A stretch of DNA of 64,000 nucleotides from Diadema setosum. Taxonomy: Eukaryota; Echinodermata; Echinoidea; Diadematoida; Diadematidae. The notes under the pieces were generated by a model. It was not told the DNA's origin. It searched no databases and was given only the letters and a program-made list of their open reading frames with translations. Both the position numbers and the translations under genes were made by a program. Positions 57,352 to 64,000 of the stretch are shown in pieces (the stretch's first letter is position 1; every line of letters begins with the position of its first letter). The DNA lies in assembly GCF_964275005.1 (NCBI RefSeq), contig NW_027307681.1, positions 62,001-126,000 on the forward strand. The letters are read 5' to 3'.

Positions 57352-57357
57352 TTTTTG
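57245..57357. repeat. TTTTG microsatellite
   Basis: Runs of TTTTG/TTTTTG units with a G-run near 57281. Confidence 0.9.
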
Positions 57358-59122
57358 TCAAATGGCGATAAGTCCACTGTGTGCGGTATAGAATCGGTGC
57401 GTTTTAAATCTTGCACATCGAATTTCTTCTTTTATCGCAATGCTCGTGAACGTTAACACAATTGATATTGATTTTGGGATGGAGATGTGCAAGATACTGT
57501 CGACCACAGGGCGCCGGAAGTGGGGGGCAGGGGGGCGGCCGCCCCCCCCCCCCCCCCAATCCAAAAAGTGGGGGGGCAAAACGCACTTTTGCCCCCCCAA
57601 AAAGCCCCCTCCAAAAAAAAAATAATAATAATAATGATAATAAAAATAAATGAATAAACAAAGAAAATAGAATAAATATGTATGTATATGAATAAAGGGA
57701 AAAATATGGCTACAAACGGCAGCTTTTGGACTGTAAAATGTCAAAATTTTCAAGCTCGCTCGCTTCGCTCGCTCGCATCCAGCAGTTGAGCCCGGTGGCC
57801 CCCCCTTAATTTCTAAAGCGAAAAACATAGCTACGACGGCAGTTGTTGGACTCTAGAATGTCAAATTTTCAAGCTCGCTCGCTTCGCTCGCTCGCATTGA
57901 ATCGTTATGCCATTTCTCCTAATGTTGCTGACAGTAATTGCCAGTAGTTGCGCCCGATGCCCCACCCTTAATTTCCAAAGCGAAAGATAATATAGCTACA
58001 AACGGGAGTTTGGGGACTGTAAAATGTCAAACTTTTCAAACTCGCTCGCTTCGCTCGCTCGCATTGAATCGTTATGCACTCTCCTAATGTTGCTACCAGT
58101 AATTGCCAGCAGTTGCGTCCGATGCCCCCCTTAATTTCCAAAGCGAAAGATATAGCCACAAACGGGAGTTTTTGGACTGTAAAATGTCAAATTCTCAAGC
58201 TCGCTCGCTTTGCTCGCTCGCATTGAATCGTTATGCCATTCTCCTAATGTTGCTGCCAGTAATTGCCAGTAGTTGCGCCCGATGCCCCACCCCTTAATTT
58301 CCAAAGCGAAAGATAAATATAGCTACAAACGGGAGTTTGGGGACTGTAAAATGTCAAACTTTTCAAGCTCGCTCGCTTCGCTCGCTCGCATTGAATCGTT
58401 ATGCCACCTCCTAATGTTGCTACCAGTAATTGCCAGCAGTTGCGTCCGATGCCCCCCCTTAATTTCCAAAGCGAAAGATATAGCTACAAACGGGAGTTTT
58501 TGGACTGTAAAATGTCAAAATTCTCAAGCTCGCTCGCTTTGCTCGCTCGCATTGAATCGTTATGCCATTCTCCTAATGTTGCTGCCAGTAATTGCCAGCA
58601 GTGCGCCCGATGCGCCGCCCCATTAATTTCCAAAGTGACAGATACGGCTACAAACCCCAGTTTTGGGACTGTAGAACGTCAAAATTTTCAAGCTTGCTCG
58701 CTTCGCTCGCTCGCATTGAATCGTTATGCCATTCTCCTAATGTTGCTGCCAATAATTGCCAGCAGTTGCGCCCGATGCGCCCCCATTTATTTCAAAGCGA
58801 AATATGTAGCTACAATTAAAACTCCAGTTTTGGAATGTAGAATATCCAAATGTTCAAGCTCGCTCGCTTCGCTCGCTCGCATTTTATTGTATGCCATTCA
58901 CCTTATGTTGCTGACAGTATATAATTTGTCGATCGTTTCACACCGTCATTCCATAATCCATGTAAGGATAACTTACAATGTTTCCCAATGACTGCGTTGT
59001 TGAATGTATCACATTCTGTAATGTATTGTAGTCCCATTATTGCTCACGCCACACGCACAAGCATACAGACCGTCAAAATTACTTTATGGTTCCCCCATGT
59101 TTCGACCCACCGTACGCCACTT

Positions 59123-59125
<3 letters not shown>

Positions 59126-59175
<50 letters not shown>

Positions 59176-59176
59176 C

Positions 59177-59208
<32 letters not shown>

Positions 59209-59262
59209 GTATATATATATATATGTATATATACATATGTATACATGTATATATATAATATA
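59126..59262. repeat. TA microsatellite with TGTA interruptions
   Basis: Long (TA)n tract followed by (GT)n at 59275-59310; both strands show artefactual Tyr/Ile frames. Confidence 0.95.
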
Positions 59263-59324
59263 CATAAATAATAGATGTGTGTGTGTGTGTGTACGTGTGT
59301 GTGTACGTGTATATATACTTTTCA

Positions 59325-59410
59325 TTTTGAAGCGCCTGGAGCACTGAAAAGTCGACCTGTGCGCTATACAAGTAGCCACTATTATTATTATTATTATTTA
59401 TTATTATTAT
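59325..59410 (+). repeat. SINE/LINE 3' tail
   Basis: GAAGCGCCTGGAGCACTGAA followed by GTGCGCTATACAAGTAG and an ATT microsatellite, like the tail at 6240-6320. Confidence 0.55.
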
Positions 59411-59490
59411 ATTGTGTAACATATGCATGGTCTAATCTTGAGCCCCCTCCAATGTTTGCCCCCCAATCCAAAACTGCTTCCGGCGCGCCT

Positions 59491-60340
59491 GCTGTCGACA
59501 GTCCTCTTTTTTTGTATTGGAAACTATGTTACCATTGTGACGGCATATTTTGGCCATAATTCAGGGCATACTTTTGTTGATGGGGCTACATACCCTAAAC
59601 GGCATGTTATGATAATAATGATAATGATGGTTACTTGTATAGTGCACAGGTCCACCAGTCGGGCTCATCGTGCTTCAAAAAATAGAAAAGATACACATGT
59701 ACAAACATGACAACAGAGGAAGAAAATGGCAAACAATAAACAAACACATACCAGATAAAGGACACATTATTGTGCCAAACATTATAGATTGCAGTTATAG
59801 TCCTCAGTGTGAGAGGAACAAATACGTTTTAAGTTTAGATTTGAGATTTGAATTACGCAATTATGGCAATAATTCGAAAAAATATTGTGGATGGCAGAAG
59901 TTCCTCATCATTCTTTTTTTTTTTTTTTTTTTTGGCAAGCAACATGCTAATAAACTTGGTACGCAAAATTGTGTCGGGGTGAAGCCATTTTTGAACGTGT
60001 TGGAAAGGGTGTTGCTATAGTAACCGCATCCCATGAAAATTATAAAGCAGGACAAAAAATTCGCATCAAACTACAGTACTTTCTGTAGCAATTGATTATG
60101 CAGTTCGGCACTCATGCTCTTCTTTGGCACAAAGGGAACCGGACAAAATGTTTCGAATGCGTATGGAAACTGCGTTGCAATGGTAACGGCACAGGGGCGT
60201 AATCCGGTGGGATGGGGGATAGGCCTATGCGCCCCCCCCCCCCCTCCCTTAAAAAAAAAAAAATCGGAAGAAGAAATGTGATCATGGTGATTGTATAAAT
60301 TTGGGCATAATGCATGACGTTCTTACTCCCTCCTTCAGAG
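59491..60340. other. Non-coding stretch
   Basis: A T-run at 59914-59932. GGGGCGTAATCCGG near 60193 followed by a C-run (60232-60244) resembles an isolated end of the G-run elements. A reverse-oriented SINE-like piece (GATAATAATGATAATGATGG, then CTTGTATAGTGCACAGGTC) lies at 59608-59660. No gene recognised. Confidence 0.45.
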
Positions 60341-60346
60341 AGCTTA

Positions 60347-60639
60347 AGGGGGATGGCTAGTACCTGATCAGATAGAATCAGTGGAATGCTGGGGGATCCC
60401 GGATGATTGTTCCAATCCTTGTGGGATTCATTTAATAGTACATTATATATCTATTGTTTTGTGAAAATTCTTTGCTTCAGAATGGTCTCATATTCAAGTA
60501 ATGTGCAGTTTAATCTCCCCGTTACTGTGCAGGCATGCTAACCTGGAAACATTACTCTTGAATTAATCCTTCAAGGATTGGAACAATCATCCCCCAGCAT
60601 TCCCACTCATTCCCACTGATCAGTTCCTAGCCATCCCCT
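60347..60639. mobile_element. Foldback MITE, TTA-flanked (Harbinger-like)
   Basis: 293 bases with inverted arms of about 85 bases (AGGGGGATGGCTAG at the left, CTAGCCATCCCCT at the right, then AATGCTGGGGGAT and GATTGTTCCAATCCTT in both). TTA brackets it (60344-60346 and 60640-60642). No coding capacity. Confidence 0.85.
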
Positions 60640-60642
60640 TTA

Positions 60643-61130
60643 CAGCATTCTATGTGTGATTTGTATGCATAATTTCTCAAGCGCTCGCTCGCAAAATTAA
60701 TGATATCAACTTACAGCATGGACCAGATGTTGTAAACGTAAAATAGCATAGGGCCTAAATGTATACATGCTATGACCCACACCACTCGGGATTCTCTATT
60801 TGTTCAAAATGATTACTGACGAAAAAGATAAAATCGCCAGAATTGACTCTCCACCCCCCCCTCCCTCCCCCATTTCCTGAATCACTGAACAAACGATGAT
60901 TGCTCAGCCAGGATACACCTTTGGGCATAAACTAGTCAAGGCGCTAATTCCTGTACGGGCCTTAATTAAGGAGTTCGTTCAACCCCCACCCCGCAGAAAA
61001 GGTTTGACCACACAGAGTGTAGATGGGACCTCCAGGAACACTCCCAGGTAGTATGTGAGTCGAAATTGTGGTATCAATAAAATTTTACAGGCCATTTTAG
61101 TTGCGACAAGACCTTATTGTTCGAAATAGA
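60643..61130. other. Non-coding stretch
   Basis: A C-rich run (60852-60870) and nothing else recognised. Confidence 0.5.
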
Positions 61131-61222
61131 GTCTGCGCACGCCAAGACTACTACACGCACCACTAGCACTGCTACAGGCGCCAGTGCCAGTGGTGCGTGT
61201 AGTAGTCTTAGCGCACGCAGAC
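61131..61222. repeat. 34-bp-arm palindrome
   Basis: Arms 61131-61164 and 61189-61222 are reverse complements with few mismatches (GACTACTACACGCACCACT against AGTGGTGCGTGTAGTAGTC), loop 24 bases. Confidence 0.9.
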
Positions 61223-61282
61223 TTTTCCTCGGCAAACAAGGGTTTTTTGCCAGCAAACTCACTAGCTGAGGTCAGTGTAGTT

Positions 61283-61496
61283 TAGTTTCTAGTCGTTTTT
61301 ATTTCGTGTATATTTTTTCCGAGTTGCAGCAAGCCGAGTGAGGTTGCATACCCAGTGATTGTGACCCCAAACCGTTCGGGCGTCGCAATCACTTGGTATG
61401 CGCCTTCGCTCGGCTTAGCACAATAAAGTGGGCTTCTACACATGCGCAAGCTGCAACTCGGAGAGATATAAACGAAATAAAAACGACTAGAAACTA
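61283..61496. repeat. Two-level nested palindrome
   Basis: Outer arms 61283-61330 and 61450-61496 (TAGTTTCTAGTCGTTTTTAT against its complement, then CGAGTTGCAGC). Inner arms 61331-61365 and 61382-61416 (AAGCCGAGTGAGGTTGCATA against TATGCGCCTTCGCTCGGCTT). A 33-base unpaired segment, 61417-61449, separates the right inner and outer arms. Confidence 0.85.
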
Positions 61497-61499
61497 GAC

Positions 61500-62425
61500 T
61501 GGGGTCGGTTACGGCTGGCACTGAAAATTACAACATAATCACAGTTTTTTGCAGTTATTCATGAATAATTCCTCAAAACACGTAAAACCATATATATATA
61601 TATATATATATGTTGCTAGAGATGTCAGCAAAACAATGGGATACATTGTAAGTTAAAATATTGTGCATGGTTACCATGGTAACCAGATGTATACAGGTGA
61701 TTGATAATCCAAAAAATGCCTCCAACTGCTGCAAACTTTGGTACTTTTGTTCAGTTTTTTTCTGTAGATAGGTGAATTAAAAACAAACATTTCTATTGAT
61801 TATTGTTCAAAAAAGTTTTTTTCCTGTTGCCATGGCAACCAGTAATATCCAATCAGGATTCAGCTGTCACTACTTAAGAACTAATGCCCATATTTTCAAA
61901 AAGCTCAATAAGCATGTCATTCTCCATAATTGTACCATTTACCGTACTTTTAACACATATTTGACTTCAAATTACAGGCAAATGTTGTTTCCAGCAATGT
62001 ATGGACACAAAATTCCCTTCAAATCTATGTTAATACAGAGAGCAAAGCCGACGATATTCTGATATTAGCTTTTTTAGAGTATATATTTTACAGAGAATTG
62101 GTTATTTGAAACAACCTTGGAAAGAGCAGAAGAGAGCAATTGATTGTTCATGTTCTTAAAGGAAATTTATTGAAGAATGCAGATAAATTCCTTTCTAAAG
62201 AAGGAATATACACGTACACTGCATTATCCATCATGGAATTAAAAGCGTACTTTTTCGTTGATAGGCTAGGGTTAAAAATAAAAAAATAAAATGAAAAGTC
62301 ATGACATGTAAATTTGTATTAAAACGTGCAGTAATGAATTAATGCTATTAAGGAGAGAATGAGGGAAAATCTTAGGGGTCCTATCCGTTTTATCCAGGTT
62401 AACTTTGTAGTGTTGAGGTGGGTAG
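61500..62425. other. Non-coding stretch
   Basis: A TA microsatellite at 61591-61611. Frame 61796-62062 has no known motif. Nothing else recognised. Confidence 0.45.
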
Positions 62426-62430
62426 TTTAA

Positions 62431-63418
62431 CCCTATAAAGCCCAGGGGGGGGGGGGGCACATTGTGCCCCCACCATATCTTCATTTGCCGCTCCTAAACC
62501 CTTTACCCGATTTCAACCAAATTTGGTGGCTTTTCCTTAAATCTTATTACAAACATTTTGATATACAATTTAGGTATGTCCGATATTCCTGTTTGCTATG
62601 GCAACCGTAAACTGACAACCATGTTAGTCAGATTTTGTATGATTTTCTGTTTCAATTTCAGTTAACAATATAATTATGGATGAAATTAGGTTTTCTTGGC
62701 TATAGTTTGCTAAAGGAAAGAAATGTGAAGTAATTATGGTTGATAATTACCCTGAAATGGTCGTCTTATTATTTCCTTTATTTTCTATATAACATAGGCA
62801 TCAAACAATAGATATAATAGAAATAATCAAAAATACAGCATTTTTCAAAGATTACCTTTTTATTTTGTGTTATCTTCACACAAGCTTTGCCTGGAATATC
62901 ATTTGTTTATCATAATATCAATCTGTAAACTTAAAATTTCAGTATTTTGGAAATATGAAATGTGATACAAATATATGCACCCATTCCAAGCAATACGTAA
63001 TAGGTTTCATATATTTCTTTATATTGTAATGAATTACGCCCCCACATGTTGACCTTGAGAAATTTCAACCATAACAAATAGTGAACGTTGACTTGCTCTT
63101 CCTTTGTAGTAAATATGAAAATGATTAATATAAAATAACAACATATTTACTGGGGATAAAGAAATAGAAAGAAAAAACATGATTTTAGCATATTTTCTAT
63201 GTATTTTTCAATTTTGGGAAATAATGCCCTCAGTGGGTAACCTTGAGAAATGTTGGGTCATGTAGAGCATGAGTTGCTCTACCCATGTGCCAAATAATTA
63301 TGACGGTCATACATCATATGATAAAGAAGTTATGTAGGGGGCACAATGTGCCGCCCCCCCCCCCCCCCCCCCCCCCCCTGGGCCTGGAAGGGGTCAAAAT
63401 ACCTTGGGCTTTATAGGG
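62431..63418. mobile_element. piggyBac-like non-autonomous element
   Basis: 988 bases with ends CCCTATAAAGCCCA and TGGGCTTTATAGGG (with a one-base shift on the right: CTTGGGCTTTATAGGG), flanked by TTAA on both sides (62427-62430 and 63419-63422). TTAA target sites and ends starting CCC are the hallmark of piggyBac. Just inside, a G-run (about 62445-62457) with GCACATTGTGC faces GGGGGCACAATGTGC with a C-run (63349-63378). The interior has no transposase frame. Confidence 0.85.
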
Positions 63419-63422
63419 TTAA

Positions 63423-64000
63423 GACCCGACCTACAATGGGTGATCATGAGCACGTAAGGCAAAATAAACAAACGTGTCTGGATTCAAGATATTTTTTTTT
63501 TCACTTTATCCTACTTTGTTGTGGCAAACTTATAAATGACTGTGGAAAATAGAAAGTTATCTGAGCCCGAAATGTCCTTAAAATACCGTGATCCACAAAT
63601 AAAATTGTTGAACAAAAAGTTACAAAACTTGTACTGTAATGTATAACAAAGTACTGAAAGTCAGTCACACTGTGAGCTCTAGTAACAGGCATAACAAGAA
63701 ATTCATATCTAACAAAGAACTGACGATTCGAACTTGGTTATGAAATATCACCATAAGTTGTCCAAATAATGATACCCTATATCGACAGAATGAATCAAAT
63801 TTCGTGCACTTACAGTCCACGAAAAGCACAAAAAATGTATCTACACTTTAGATATAGCCTATAACAAACAGAATGATTCAAATTTCGTGCACTTACAGTC
63901 CACAAAAAGCACGAAAAAGTATTTACACTCGAGATATTTTTTTTTTTTTTACTTTTATCGCACGCTGGTATGGTACAAACATAAATGCTAATGGTATATT
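63423..64000. repeat. Right-edge sequence with 84-bp tandem repeat
   Basis: CAGAATGAATCAAATTTCGT and GTGCACTTACAGTCCAC recur at 63785 and 63869 (84 bases apart). TTCAAGATATTT plus a T-run near 63486 resembles CGAGATATTT plus a T-run near 63931, suggesting a further, older duplication. No gene recognised. Confidence 0.6.

Larger units (their letters stand above)
57508..59490. mobile_element. Composite element with CGCCGGAAG ends and eight ~165-bp units
   Basis: The left end CAGGGCGCCGGAAGTGGGGG and right end ACTGCTTCCGGCGCGCCTG are inverted; just inside each is a GGGGGGC/CCCCCCAATCCAAAA segment. Units contain GCTCGCTCGCTTCGCTCGCT starting near 57752, 57871, 58038, 58197, 58365, 58526, 58690 and 58856, at spacings of 119 and then 159-168 bases. 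+ strand frames over them (for example 58273-58991) have repeated Cys/Ala/Pro-rich peptides without family motif and change with indels, so they are not genes. Confidence 0.75.

Noticed and set aside
58273..58991. 117- and 196-codon + strand frames
   Set aside because: They run over the ~165-base tandem units, with frame changes between units; no conserved protein.

Overview
This is a eukaryotic, gene-poor, repeat-dense window (AT-leaning, split coding exons, non-LTR retrotransposons, many inverted-repeat DNA elements). The only cellular gene family I recognise is a GT29 sialyltransferase of the ST8Sia type. Together with jockey/CR1/L2-group LINEs, tRNA-related SINE fragments and TTAGGG-type repeats, this suggests a marine invertebrate deuterostome, probably an echinoderm. 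The taxon is inferred and not proven.

Genes. On the + strand a candidate ST8Sia-like gene has a signal-anchor exon (48658-48763), a short stem exon (54595-54680) and a large exon carrying sialylmotif L (55617-56166). The exons with motifs S and VS are not visible and should lie beyond 64000. A paralogous signal-anchor exon lies on the - strand at 3836-3944 and belongs to a second gene running off the left edge. The two first exons align residue by residue and end in the same phase at an identical ATG/GCAAGT boundary. No other convincing cellular exon was found; one weak candidate is at 33777-33938 (-).

Layout. 0.5-10 kb: LINE endonuclease fragment, 145-bp tandem repeats, a TA-flanked foldback element, the - strand anchor exon, and a duplicated block (5183-5745 and 9130-9640) on either side of a satellite with a 144-bp higher-order period (7190-9003). 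10-20 kb: a CpG-rich foldback family with one copy inserted in another (10748-12496), a 159-bp tandem array rich in AGGTCA direct repeats inside GTCCCCGCCG ends (13193-14298), G-run elements with CGTAGCCAGG ends (14652-16201), a 211-bp tandem duplication, and a 2.65-kb foldback with tandem-repeat arms (17547-20200). 20-35 kb: a TTAGGG-like tract inside a small inverted-repeat element, a Tc1/mariner-like element with a transposase remnant (26418-27569), a GCGTTTATCAAC-ended element, and LINE fragments. 35-48 kb: a nested foldback built of TAAATGTAATA units (35941-38735), a purine-rich tract, a ~158-bp satellite interrupted by a 5'-truncated LINE (39687-43660), a second copy of the 2-kb foldback with its own insertion, SINE pieces and a Harbinger-like MITE. 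48-56 kb: the ST8Sia-like gene, whose first intron holds a decayed LINE with ORF1 and ORF2 remnants that itself contains a MITE and an antisense LINE tail. 56-64 kb: a composite element with eight ~165-bp units, a second Harbinger-like MITE, two adjacent nested palindromes and a piggyBac-like element.

I see no operon, CRISPR array or other multi-gene system. What stands out is repeated nesting of inverted-repeat elements, several of which give internal proof of insertion because the interrupted sequence can be read across the junction.
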